The notes below the pieces were generated by a model that was given only the letters and a program-made list of their open reading frames with translations, made no database searches and was not told the DNA's origin. 64,000 nt of DNA from NCBI RefSeq assembly GCF_004361815.1, contig NZ_SNWA01000002.1:930001-994000 (forward strand), given 5' to 3'. Below, in pieces: positions 43,874 through 53,252 of the stretch. The position numbers and the translations under genes are program-made. Numbering within the stretch: position 1 is the stretch's first letter; every line of letters begins with the position of its first letter. Source of the DNA: Paraburkholderia sp. BL10I2N1 (lineage in GTDB: Bacteria > Pseudomonadota > Gammaproteobacteria > Burkholderiales > Burkholderiaceae).

Positions 43874-44947
43874 ATGCTATTACCTGACCTCAGTTCCGTC
43901 TCCGGCCTGCAGCCGTTTTCCGGAGATATGCGCAAGCTCCGCTATACCCTGCATTGCTGCCCAGAACTTGCGTTCGAGGAGGTGCGGACCGCGGAGATCG
44001 TGGCAAGTTGTCTGAAAGAATACGGTTACTCGGTGGAGACAGGCATTGCCGGCACCGGTGTGGTCGGAACGCTGCGTCTGGGCACAAGCGAACGTAGTAT
44101 CGGAATCCGTGCCGACATGGACGGACTGCCGATCAGCGAGCTCAACGAGTTCAACCACAAGAGTCTCCATCCGGGTCGGATGCATGCGTGCGGCCACGAC
44201 GGGCATACCGCAATGCTGCTCGGAGCGGCTCGACACCTGGCGCGATGCCAACGATTTGATGGCACCGTGCATCTGATCTTCCAGCCAGCGGAGGGGCGAG
44301 GCTATGACAGTGGCGCCAAGCGAATGGTCGAGCAAGGGCTCTTTACGCGGTTTCCCTGTGACGCGGTGTTTGCCATGCACAACCATCCGGGCGCTCCGGC
44401 GGGCACGTTCATGTTCCGCAAAGGAAACTTCATGGCCGCAGGCGACCGCGTCCTGGTGAGAATCGTGGGCAAGGGAGGACACGCTGCCCCTCCACATTTG
44501 GCCAACGATCCAATCGTCGCGGCAAGCAGCATCGTGATGGGCTTGCAGACCATTGTGTCCCGCAGTGTCGATCCGACCAGGTCCGCAGTCCTGACCGTTG
44601 GAAGAATATCCGGCGGAACGGCCCCCAATGTGATTCCGGGGGAGGTCGAATTGAGCATCAGCGTTCGATCGTTCGACACGGAAGTCCGTCGGATGATGAA
44701 AGAGAGAATCATCAGGCTCGTGCGCGCCCAGGCTGAGAGTTACGGCCTCACTGCGGTCGTCGATTATGTGGCGGGCTATCCGATGGTGACGAACGCCGAT
44801 GCGGAAACAGAGCTTGCGATACAGGTTGCGAAGGAACGGGTTGGCGAGGACCGGGTTACGGAACAGATGGGCCAGACAGGTGGAACGCTATCTGCCAATC
44901 CAGTAAGCGGTCGAAAACCATGCGCGTGGCGGTATGGAAATCGATGA
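43874..44947 (+). pseudogene. 3'-truncated M20 amidohydrolase (N-acyl amino acid/hippurate hydrolase)
   Basis: 357 codons. The di-metal peptidase M20D motifs are present: GIRADMDGLPI, MHACGHDGHTAMLLGAA, FQPAEGRGYDSGAKRM and AMHNHPGAPAG, plus the lid domain (KGGHAAPPHLANDPI, GGTAPNVIPGEVELSISVRS). Similarity ends after VTEQMGQTGGTLSA. The final ~50 residues, including G-x-E-D-F and the last metal-binding His, are missing. The permease fragment lies 25 bp upstream, a pairing seen in dipeptide or acyl-amino acid uptake operons. Confidence 0.75.
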
Positions 44948-45094
44948 CCCGGCGCGCAATGTGATGTTTCCCGTTTCGCCGTCTTGCCAACCGTTCCCGC
45001 CCGCACTCCATTTGCGGTTTTGACTCAATCTGGGCCGTTCCCGGAAAGTCGCCGGCCACTCCGGTCGAACGGCGCACAGGACACGCGTTTTCGC

Positions 45095-45892
45095 TCATTT
45101 CGCAGGCGTCGCCGAAAGCGGTTCGAGCCCGCTCCGCGAAATCGCGGGCGCTGCGTCCGGCGACGACAGAAATTGGATTAGCGCCTCTGCGCCGGCCGGA
45201 TTTTTCGCATTGATGGCGACGCCTCCGGAGAACACCGTGTACCTCTGCACTTCAGCGGGTAAACTGCCGACCACCGTCACCCCCTTCACCGGCAACAGTT
45301 CGACGACCTGCTGAATCCCGATCTCAGCCTCTCCATTCGCGACGGCATTGGCGACCTGCTCGACCGGAATCATGCGGCTCTTGCTCTCCATCGACCCCGC
45401 GATGCCGAGACGCAAAAACAGTTCGCTGCCGACATAGACGCCAATCGGGCTGTCCGGATAGACGATCGACTTCGCTGCAAGCAGCGCTCGCCGCAATGCG
45501 TCGGCCGAGCTGATATCCGGCTTCGGCTCCCCCTCGCGAACCACCATGCCGATTGCCGAGCGTGCGAAGTCCACTTTACTGTCAGGCAGGACCTTACCGG
45601 CATTGATCTGTTCATCGAGCGCATACCCAACCACGATCAGCACGTCGGCCCACTCACCACGCGCAAGCCTCACAGGGATCGCATTTGCGGCCGTACCCAC
45701 CGCAGGCCCCCAGACGGTGATCAGCTTGCGGCCTGTCGCCTCCTCGAATTGCGGGCCCAGTTCGCGATAGGCCGACGCAAACCCGCCCGAAATCATCACC
45801 TTGACTTCGTCTGCCAATGCGGCCCCGCTGCCCAGTAACGCGCCCGCTACGCAGAACGCGAGTGCGCGAATGCCCAGCTTTCGGATGGTCAC
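45095..45892 (-). CDS. ModA-like molybdate/sulfate-type substrate-binding protein
   Basis: 265 residues from GTG 45892; an ATG at 45937 would add 15 residues. The signal peptide is IRALAFCVAGALLGSGAALA. The mature part follows the ModA-like family: VKVMISGGFASAYRELGPQF, ADVLIVVGYALDEQINAGKV, AKSIVYPDSPIGVY, and VANGEAEIGIQQVVELLPVKG. The ligand motif is less conserved than in true ModA, and no modB/modC genes follow. Such orphan binding proteins are common in Burkholderiales; the ligand is unknown. Confidence 0.78.
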   Translation of the reverse strand: MTIRKLGIRALAFCVAGALLGSGAALADEVKVMISGGFASAYRELGPQFEEATGRKLITVWGPAVGTAANAIPVRLARGEWADVLIVVGYALDEQINAGKVLPDSKVDFARSAIGMVVREGEPKPDISSADALRRALLAAKSIVYPDSPIGVYVGSELFLRLGIAGSMESKSRMIPVEQVANAVANGEAEIGIQQVVELLPVKGVTVVGSLPAEVQRYTVFSGGVAINAKNPAGAEALIQFLSSPDAAPAISRSGLEPLSATPAK

Positions 45893-45937
45893 GGCCCCGC
45901 CCCAATGTCGATCGGATGATCCAGTCCGGATATGCAT

Positions 45938-46650
45938 CGAGTCCGGATGCCAGGCACCATGTTAGCTGGCATCGCGTGCGGCAGCGAGGCTGCCGCTGCC
46001 TCTGCTTCACAATACCGCCGTCGGCGGGCGCTGTTTGACCTATTGCGTTGAAAAACGACTTCTTCAGCCTGCCTTAAGGTAGTGCGCGAATACAGCCGGA
46101 TGTTGCGGCTAGTACGCGATGAGTTTCATACGCGCTTGCTTCGTAAGTTTGCTCTGCCTTGGAACCCACGCCATACCTGGCTGAACAAACCGGATGCGAC
46201 AACGACGTAGTCGTATCGCCGATTTGTGAATCTCCGGTCGCCTGTCGCGACGCAATCCGTGCGAGGCATGGATCCTGTACAGGTCGCGGCGACGAACCTG
46301 GAGCGACCGTGAGCACGGTTACCGCCGGTTGCCGGCCTCGAAAAAAATTCCACGGGCGCGCAATGGACTCCGTCAGGCATGACTGCCGCTGCATTCTCTA
46401 GCCGCGCCCGGAATATCTCTTCCCTCCGACCCGTTTACTCGACATTTCTCTCACGGCATCCGATTTGCCGATTTCACCCCGCTACATCGCATCGCGGGTT
46501 GTCCACCGCAAGGCATCGTCATGGTCGTGACAGGTGACCCGCTGACCGGCCATGGACAGCCCGCGACTCAACTTTCAATGGAGGTTAAGCCACACATCTA
46601 TACCTAACTGCAGATCTGTCCGTTGACGCGGGTCAACCTCAGGAGCACTC
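45938..46650. other. Intergenic region without a recognisable gene
   Basis: About 710 bp between two outward-facing genes. Open frames on both strands lack ribosome binding sites and family similarity. It presumably contains divergent promoters. Confidence 0.5.
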
Positions 46651-48117
46651 ATGAAATCGCTATTCAAGCCCCGCAGCTTCAGACCACTGGGTTCTGGTGC
46701 TGCCAGCCTGTCCGCTGCCGTCTTCATCGGCGTGTTGGCCGCAGGCCAAGCATGCGCGGAACAGCCGCCGCCGCCTTGCCATCCGAATCCCAACGCCGCC
46801 GCTGACGGCGCGCTGGTGCGTCAGCGCGGCGACATCGCGCACCTGCCGGATTCGCTGCAGGATCTCCTCCAAAGGATGGCCGAGCGGCCCCATAGCTATT
46901 TGCCAATTCAGGCCTATGCCGAGGCCGACAAACCGAGCCAGCTGTTCCAGTATTTCCTGCTGTCCACGGTAGGATTCGAACCCAATCCGTTTACGACACG
47001 ATTCCCGGGCATCAACGACCAGGCGATGCTGACGGCAACTGGCGGCAACTGCGGCTTGCCAACCATCGGTGCGGTGCGCCTGGTGGTCGAGCCAAAGCCT
47101 GGGCTGCCCACTGATCCCAATAACGTTCGCGCCTTCATCGATGTATTTACCGACCTGTCAAATCTGTTTGTGATTAACAACGAGAGCGGGTGGTACGAGG
47201 GCTGGATGATCCACGATTTGCAAGTGCCGAATGTCGCACCACCCCGTCCCGACGGGCACGCCCAGTTCGGCACAATGACAGTCGCGGACGCGGACGCCTT
47301 GCGGGCGATGGGCACGCACCACAACGTGCCGGGCCAGCTATTCACAATGGATGGCAAGGCACCGCATTTGCCCGACGCTTCAGACCGCTTCCCCGACCGC
47401 CAGACCAATATCGTGCCGATCCAGTTAAGCATGGGGGCGCTCAACTGCATGCAGCAGTCTGATTGTCACGGCTACTGGGAATTCAACTACACGACCAACT
47501 GGATCCATCCACTCTACGAGTTGCCTTTTACCGGCGGTATTCCCGGTACCTTTGAAGCCGGCAAAGTTGGCGCGCTCTCGTCACTGATTCCCGGCTCTGG
47601 ACCGGCAGGCGTGAAGAACAGTCCCATTGACTATGGTGACGATCCGAACAATGCGGCCCCGCTGGGTGGTGCAGGTCCGCGCGACCCCGACCGATTCGAC
47701 GCCACAGTCGCTAACCAGCGGGAATACCGCCAGCGCTTCATCCCGAGCGGACTCGCCCACGAAATCTACCTGGACACCTACGTGCGAGTGGCATCGTTCG
47801 AGCAGGGCACGCCATTCCCGCAGCGCTTGTACGACGCCTATGCGGCAGAAGTCAAACGGGTCGATACCAATGGCGACGGCGTCATTTCGGCACGCGAGGG
47901 AGACGTGGATACCGCCAGCGATGGGTTCCCGGACAATTCCCGCCTGTTCTTGCCGGCGACTTCGTTCCGTCGCTTTGCCGTGACGCGCGAAATCAATGAC
48001 GGCTCCCTGGCACCGCGGTTCGCGCCCAGTCAGCGGGCTTGGGTACTGACTGGCGCCGCCATAACCGTAAGCCCGTCGCGGCCGGCGTCTGCGGGTCGCG
48101 ATGGCGACGACCGCTGA
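46651..48117 (+). CDS. Unknown secreted protein with a C-terminal EF-hand
   Basis: 488 residues; AGGAG precedes the ATG. A signal peptide (ASLSAAVFIGVLAAGQACA) leads into a mature protein rich in Pro, Asp and aromatic residues. One EF-hand/dockerin-like loop, DTNGDGVISAREGD, lies near residue 410 and would bind calcium; several HxxP and histidine segments (THHNVPGQLF, GLAHEIYLDTY) stand out. Four cysteines (C-H-P-N, G-N-C-G, LNCMQQSDC) could form disulfides. I do not recognise the family. The gene is monocistronic with a terminator, unlike its neighbours. Confidence 0.7.
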   Translation: MKSLFKPRSFRPLGSGAASLSAAVFIGVLAAGQACAEQPPPPCHPNPNAAADGALVRQRGDIAHLPDSLQDLLQRMAERPHSYLPIQAYAEADKPSQLFQYFLLSTVGFEPNPFTTRFPGINDQAMLTATGGNCGLPTIGAVRLVVEPKPGLPTDPNNVRAFIDVFTDLSNLFVINNESGWYEGWMIHDLQVPNVAPPRPDGHAQFGTMTVADADALRAMGTHHNVPGQLFTMDGKAPHLPDASDRFPDRQTNIVPIQLSMGALNCMQQSDCHGYWEFNYTTNWIHPLYELPFTGGIPGTFEAGKVGALSSLIPGSGPAGVKNSPIDYGDDPNNAAPLGGAGPRDPDRFDATVANQREYRQRFIPSGLAHEIYLDTYVRVASFEQGTPFPQRLYDAYAAEVKRVDTNGDGVISAREGDVDTASDGFPDNSRLFLPATSFRRFAVTREINDGSLAPRFAPSQRAWVLTGAAITVSPSRPASAGRDGDDR

Positions 48118-48195
48118 AGGAAACTCGTCGACCTGACGGGCTGTCTCCTGAGTTGCGAGAGGCGTTCAAACCGTACCGTGCGCTCTCCAGGTAGG

Positions 48196-48226
48196 CAATG
48201 GGGCCGCCCAAAAGGCGGCCCTATTG
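48196..48226 (+). terminator. Terminator hairpin after the EF-hand protein gene
   Basis: CAATGGGGCCGCC-caaaa-GGCGGCCCTATTG, a 13-bp stem with one G-T pair, about 80 bp after the stop at 48115-48117. It also lies 185 bp beyond the end of the convergent YkgJ-type gene. Confidence 0.6.
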
Positions 48227-48410
48227 CTGCCGCCTTCCGTTGATGCTCATCATTCAACGGAAAATAGCGAAGACAGGCCCCCAATGTCGGCTTCGGCCGA
48301 CGACACAACCAACGCAATTGCCACGCTAACGTCCGTTGCCTGGGGCGAAGCTGACGCTCCGGATCGCATGCGCAATTGCTGAACGCGCACAAATTGCCTC
48401 GCGGCGACCG

Positions 48411-49184
48411 TTAATCCGGGGTCACCGAAAGCCCCAGGTATTCGAACGCGGGGATGCTGCTCGCATGGACGAGAGAACTGAGCGCTCCCACCGACACAAG
48501 CACATCGACGGTCGTTCGGCGCTTTGATACGAAACGCCACGTCGGTGACAGCGTGGGCACGGCGGGTTCATTGCTAGCCTGACGTAGCGCTGCCAGCAAA
48601 TTGACACGATCGGGCGAATGCGCGACAAAGCCTTCGTTCGATACCGCAGCCTGATTGATACCCAGCAACGCACACACCTGCTGCTTGATGGGGACGTCGT
48701 TCGCATTGGCATCTCGCAACTGCTGGACCAGCGGCAGGATACCCGCATCGATCAGCCTGCCGGCACGTAGCAGAGGTGGCAATCCAGGCGTCCAGGCTTC
48801 AGGCGGGCACGCCTTGTACATTGGGGTCGGTGCGATGAATGGATTGGTCTCAGCCGGATAGATTCGGCACACCAGCGGCCTTTGTTCATAGATACCGCAT
48901 CGCATGTCGGGCAGGAGATTCGGGCATGGGCCCGCATACGCGCCCGCCAGAATGACCACGACCCTCGTGGGTAACGACCCACTCATCGCGGCAAACGAAC
49001 GACGGCGTGTATGCGCCGCCTGGAGATTGTCCTCAGGTGGCTCCTCGGGCCATGGCAACGCGTCGCAGAGAATCTGCACATCGTTGCCGCGCTCCAGCCA
49101 GGCAACCGCCTCTGTCACTGTCAACGGCAATCGCAGATCGTGGCAGCACTTGCCGCACATCGTGCACTCAAAATCGATATCCAT
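48411..49184 (-). CDS. YkgJ-family cysteine cluster protein
   Basis: 257 residues from ATG 49184 (AAGG upstream), which begins MDIDFECTMCGKCCHDLRLP. The CxxCGxCC N-terminal cluster plus CPNLLPDMRCGIYEQRPLVC and the terminal CR-x-YP motif are those of the UPF0153/YkgJ zinc/iron-chelating family. The function is unknown; members are often tied to metal or Fe-S handling. Residues ~130-257 are less conserved and helix-rich. Monocistronic. Confidence 0.82.
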   Translation of the reverse strand: MDIDFECTMCGKCCHDLRLPLTVTEAVAWLERGNDVQILCDALPWPEEPPEDNLQAAHTRRRSFAAMSGSLPTRVVVILAGAYAGPCPNLLPDMRCGIYEQRPLVCRIYPAETNPFIAPTPMYKACPPEAWTPGLPPLLRAGRLIDAGILPLVQQLRDANANDVPIKQQVCALLGINQAAVSNEGFVAHSPDRVNLLAALRQASNEPAVPTLSPTWRFVSKRRTTVDVLVSVGALSSLVHASSIPAFEYLGLSVTPD

Positions 49185-49494
49185 GCCTATTAGCCTTTTC
49201 GTCGTGCGACGGTCTGGTTGTCCAACTTCATGCACGGCGGGCACATACGAGGGCGTCCGCCCTCCCATGTGGCTACCGGCAAGCTCGATCAATAGGGATT
49301 AGTCGTTTGGAAGCGGCCGATCTGACAGGCAATCTGGCATTCTTTCGCGGATATCGGCTGGGCTCGAGTACGCCCGTTCAGCCGTTCGGCGCCGCCCCTT
49401 TTCAGTCCTGCTTCAATTCGGCTTAAGAAGATCTAAGCATTCTGCAGTTCACAGAGGCATTGACGCCGGACGATTGAATCTGCGACGGCGCGTC

Positions 49495-49692
49495 ATGCAT
49501 CGTCAGCACGGCACTTCCCTCAACATCACGAGACCGGAGAAACACTTCGCAAATCCGACCGAAATTCCATCGGCGCATCGCAGGCAACTGCTCGTTGCAG
49601 GCGCGGGTGCAGCCGGCGCGGCGGTCGCGGCGATGACCGCACCGGGCGTCGCGATGGCTGTCCTTTCTGATGCGGATTTGAGGCCTTGTTAA
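49495..49692 (+). pseudogene. Remnant of a Tat-exported protein gene
   Basis: 65 codons from the ATG at 49495 ending at 49692. The sequence ends as a signal peptide, HRRQLLVAGAGAAGAAVAAM then TAPGVAMA, with a twin arginine and an AxA cleavage site, but the mature domain is missing after a few residues. This is the 5' stub of a Tat substrate whose body has been deleted. Confidence 0.5.
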
Positions 49693-50351
49693 AATCCTTA
49701 TAAATCATGATGTTAGGCGATTCCCCGCTCCGCAACCGTGGCGGATTTCTCGCGAAAAAGTCGTTTTAGATCAATCTCCGCAAGAAAATTGCGGAGCGAA
49801 TCTGACTGTATGCGCGACGCCGGCGAGTCACGCTTTGCTTACAGCATCGAGAGTCCTTCGCCTGCTTCTTCCCCTTCTGTTGGCTTCGCGATGCAGGGTT
49901 CGGAAGTTTCGAGCGTTGGTTGTTCCTCGAATACGCCTGCGTCGATGAATGACGGATTCGTCCGGAGCAACGGCCATTTGGCACCGCTCTGCAGTCAAGC
50001 CGGTGCCTGTGCTGTCTCACTTGCGCCGCTGTCTCCCAGCCGCGCCGTACCGGTCTAGTGGGCAGGGCCAGACTGATCTTTGCCACCGAACGCACCCTTC
50101 CCTGTGGATGCACGCGGAACCTGGCCGTGGCAGCCGCGGCGATCGAGCTTCTTGCGCCGTTCCACGCGTCCGTCCACACCACACCCTGCAGGTCCTGCGC
50201 CTGTACCGTGGCGACACTACGATGGGTAGGCCTGCGTGCTAAAATCGCCCGACCGAAAGCGCGCAATAAACAGAGAATGTCGAACGCGCGCCGTTCAATC
50301 ACATAGCGCTGCTCCATGGTTGAACCGAGTAGCAACGGGAAAGGTCAATCA
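49693..50351. other. Gene-free stretch before the TetR gene
   Basis: No convincing gene in about 650 bp. The open frames on both strands are high-GC shadows without family similarity or ribosome binding sites. Confidence 0.45.
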
Positions 50352-50973
50352 ATGGCAATCGAAAAAAAAAGCAAAAGCGCGGGTTACCACCGCCGCGCAC
50401 GATGAAAAGCGGCTGGAAATCATCATGCATTGTGCCGACTTGTTCGACAAAGTCGGTTACCACAAGATGACGATGCAGATGCTGGCTGACGAAGCCGGGC
50501 TGGGGAAGCCAACCCTCTATCATTATTTTCCCGGCAAGGCCGACATCCTTTTCGAGATGCATCAGATCCACATGGATGCATTGCTTGGCGACCTGGAAGC
50601 CGAAGTCGCCAAGTGTTCCGATCCTGGCGTGCTGCTGACCAGAACCTGCGCCTCGGCCCTTCACCAAATTGCAGAGCACCCCGGATATGTGCGCGCCTTC
50701 ATGGATCACTATGGCGACCTCGAAGGAGAGCATCGGACGACGATAAAGAAGCGCCGGCAGGAATATTTTGACCGGATTTGCTCGATCATCACGGACGGGA
50801 TTTCCGCCGGCAAGCTCCGCAAAGTTGATCCAAAGCTTACCGCACTCGTCTTCCTGGGTATCTGTAACTGGGCCTACAAGTGGTATCCGGCTATGGCCGC
50901 CGAAACACCCCCGAACCGCATGGCCAAGCAGTTGTGCCAGATTTTTCTGGACGGCATCACTCGTCCGCGATGA
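50352..50973 (+). CDS. TetR-family regulator of the acyl-CoA genes, with a frame shift in an A9 run
   Basis: The ATG at 50352 follows GGGAAAGG at 7-nt spacing, but its frame ends at 50402. Removing one A from the A9 run at 50362-50370 gives MAIEKKAKARVTTAAHDEKR and a normal TetR protein of ~206 residues: HTH CADLFDKVGYHKMTMQMLAD, LGKPTLYHYFPGKADILFEM, and a helical ligand domain. Alternatively translation may begin at an in-frame TTG near 50320. Related TetR proteins (PaaR/KstR2 style) respond to acyl-CoA. The CGACCG-N2-CGGTCG sites near 59111-59233 and 62396 are its likely operators. Confidence 0.75.
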
Positions 50974-51048
50974 GGATGGGTGTCGCGTATCTTCCGGGGG
51001 CGCAGAAAGGGAGGCTGTTGGGCTAACCCCCCATCCCGCCGCCGGAAA

Positions 51049-51441
51049 CTACAGCAGATATTTTGGGTTGCTTATGGAAACCCTATTCCTTGTCACCAGC
51101 AACAGATGTTTCCCTACCGCGTCGCGCGCTATTCCTGAGTCCGCTCCTCCGCTGCGGATCATCTGGCAAAGGGAACGGTTGCCGTCACCCAGTGCTCCTG
51201 TCAAGGAAAGACCTGAAAGGCTTTGCACCTCCTCGGGCATCTGTAGAAGTTCAACCAGACTGCTGAATTCTTCCCGCTCATGCGCGTAGCCGCTTTTCAG
51301 CTCCCGCATCGCGATGGCCATCGCGTTCGCGATCATGAGGGCAGCATGGCACTGGTTTGCGGGCAGGATGGGTAACACTTGCTCCCGCAGGAGTTCACGG
51401 GCGGTCTCCAACAATTGGTCGCCGGTTGGTTGATCGCGCAT
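51049..51441 (-). CDS. DUF6285 protein, kinase-associated small subunit
   Basis: 130 residues, beginning MRDQPTGDQLLETARELLRE and LPANQCHAALMIANAMAIAM, the DUF6285 pattern. Almost entirely helical and cytoplasmic. Its ATG overlaps the stop of the phosphotransferase (TAATG), so the two are translationally coupled and probably form a complex. In the Pseudomonas putida levulinate operon the kinase LvaA needs a small partner, LvaB; I infer an analogous role here, without being able to align the two. Confidence 0.7.
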   Translation of the reverse strand: MRDQPTGDQLLETARELLREQVLPILPANQCHAALMIANAMAIAMRELKSGYAHEREEFSSLVELLQMPEEVQSLSGLSLTGALGDGNRSLCQMIRSGGADSGIARDAVGKHLLLVTRNRVSISNPKYLL

Positions 51442-52457
51442 TATGCATCCTCGCTCATAGTCAAGATCTCGTACTCGAGTTCCGGGACCATATGACCGGT
51501 AAGCGCCAGTATCAGAGACTTCTCGTCACCGGAAACATGGCGTTGCGCCTGCTGAATGGCGATAGTGGCCCACGCTGCGTGGGCCATGACTTCCCAATAC
51601 CGCACCTGGTCTCGATCAATATGGCGGCCCGAAATATTCTCGTAGCCGCGGTAAAAGTCCTCCCGCTCCCCGATACCCCCGGCTTCGCGACCATTGGCGC
51701 CAAAGCGCCAGCATTTGGCGCAAAACCAGCCGATGTCTTCCAAAGAATCGCTCCAACCGGCGAATTCCCAGTCGAGAATGCCGGTCAACCCGTGCTCATC
51801 GACCATGTAGTTTCCCGTGCGAAAGTCGCGGTGACAGAGGACGATATCATCGCGTGGCGGCGCGTGACGTTCGAGCCATCGAAGGCCCCATTCGAGGGCC
51901 GGGTATGACAATTTCTGGCTATCCAGATAGTTCCGGCAGCGGGACACGCAATGGAGGGCGGGAGCCTCCTCATACCATTCCAGGAAAGTCAATTCGGAGT
52001 GTGGCGGGCGGATGGAATGGATGCGCGCAAGCTCCATACCCAATCGTTCGGCCAGTTGCGCCCGATCTCCCCCAAAGCGATGGTCCTTGACCAACATGTG
52101 GCCCGCGGCAGTTCCACCAATCCGCCGCATGACGAAAAAGGGGCGACCGATAACGCCCCTGTCCTCGCATAGCCAAAGCGGCTCCGGCACAGTCACGCCG
52201 GCCAGGAAGGCAGCCTGGAGCAATGCATATTCTTCAGCCCGGTTATGGCTTACCGCCACGCCACATGACGGGGAGTCGGTTCGCACCACGGCATCCAGGG
52301 ACCCACTGTGTGAGCCGCCAATGATGTCTGCCCGGATCAGCCAGTTTTCCTGGACGGCGCCGCCGGCGAGGAGTTGCGAGTCGCTGAGTACAACACGTTC
52401 GGCGCCGGTTTCCCGGGCAATGAATGCTTCCAGACCGTTTCGCAAAGTGTCGTGCAT
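51441..52457 (-). CDS. APH-like phosphotransferase (LvaA/ACAD10-11 kinase-domain type)
   Basis: 338 residues. Aminoglycoside phosphotransferase fold: N-lobe ends with MRRIGGTAAGHML, then catalytic loop LCHRDFRTGNYMV and metal motif GILDWEFAGWSDSLEDIGWF. Such kinases accompany acyl-CoA dehydrogenases; in ACAD10/11 and in LvaA they phosphorylate the 4-hydroxyl of 4-hydroxyacyl-CoA so that the dehydrogenase partner can remove phosphate. The SDR, ACAD and DUF6285 neighbours fit that pathway. Substrate chain length is unknown. Confidence 0.82.
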   Translation of the reverse strand: MHDTLRNGLEAFIARETGAERVVLSDSQLLAGGAVQENWLIRADIIGGSHSGSLDAVVRTDSPSCGVAVSHNRAEEYALLQAAFLAGVTVPEPLWLCEDRGVIGRPFFVMRRIGGTAAGHMLVKDHRFGGDRAQLAERLGMELARIHSIRPPHSELTFLEWYEEAPALHCVSRCRNYLDSQKLSYPALEWGLRWLERHAPPRDDIVLCHRDFRTGNYMVDEHGLTGILDWEFAGWSDSLEDIGWFCAKCWRFGANGREAGGIGEREDFYRGYENISGRHIDRDQVRYWEVMAHAAWATIAIQQAQRHVSGDEKSLILALTGHMVPELEYEILTMSEDA

Positions 52458-52468
52458 GGGCTGATATC

Positions 52469-53248
52469 TCAGAGGGAACCGACAAGATGTCCGCCATCTA
52501 CCGCAAGGACGGCACCCGTCATGTGAATGCTCGCGTCCGAAGCGAGAAGCAGTAGAGCGCCATCCAGGTGTTCTGGCTGCCCAAAGGCGCGACTCGGGAT
52601 GCGTCCGCGCAGGCGGTCGCCGGCCTCGCTGGCGAGGAATTCCCGGTTGAGGTCGGTGGCGATGTAGCCGGGCAGTATGGCGTTGGCGCGTATGCGGTAG
52701 CGGGCCAGTTCCAACGCCATGCTCTTCGTCGCCTGGATGAGACCGGCCTTGGAAATTGCATAAGGAGCCACTCCCCCCGCAACCCGTTCGCCAAGAATCG
52801 AGGCGATGTTGACGATGCTGCCGCCTTTCCCGGCCGCCACCATGCGCCGCGCGCCCTCCTGGGCTACCCGCCAGGTACCCCCCAGATTGGTATCGACAAC
52901 CATGCCCCAGTCGTCTTCGGTATGCTGAAGCAAAGGTTTGGTCAGGGTAAGCCCGGCACTATTGACGATAACGTCGGGTACCCCGTGATTCTGGGCAATC
53001 ATGTCGAAGCAGGTCGTCACGCTTGCCGTATCGCGCACGTCGAGAGGGACTGCGAATGCGTTGCAACCCAGCCGCCCGATTTCATTCACCAGATCGTCCA
53101 GTTGGCCGGTGCGCCGCGCGGCGACGATCACCGTGGCACCGGCCCGAGCCAGGGAGAAGGTGAAATGCCGGCCAAGACCGCTGGACGCCCCGGTGACCAG
53201 CACCGTGCGGCCGTCCAGGCGAAACATGTTGGTAATATTGTCGAGCAT
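52469..53248 (-). CDS. SDR dehydrogenase of the 4-hydroxyacyl-CoA-type cluster
   Basis: 259 residues from ATG 53248 (MLDNITNMFRLDGRTVLVTG), 5 bp after the ACAD stop. Cofactor loop TGASSGLGRHF, NSAGLTLTKPL, and active site NIASILGERVAGGVAPYAISKAGL; ends GAVLAVDGGHLVG. In the Lva pathway an SDR (LvaD) reduces the 4-oxo group of levulinyl-CoA to the alcohol. This gene's place between ACAD and kinase suggests the same job, though other 3- or 4-oxoacyl substrates are possible. Confidence 0.83.
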   Translation of the reverse strand: MLDNITNMFRLDGRTVLVTGASSGLGRHFTFSLARAGATVIVAARRTGQLDDLVNEIGRLGCNAFAVPLDVRDTASVTTCFDMIAQNHGVPDVIVNSAGLTLTKPLLQHTEDDWGMVVDTNLGGTWRVAQEGARRMVAAGKGGSIVNIASILGERVAGGVAPYAISKAGLIQATKSMALELARYRIRANAILPGYIATDLNREFLASEAGDRLRGRIPSRAFGQPEHLDGALLLLASDASIHMTGAVLAVDGGHLVGSL

Positions 53249-53252
53249 GCTT

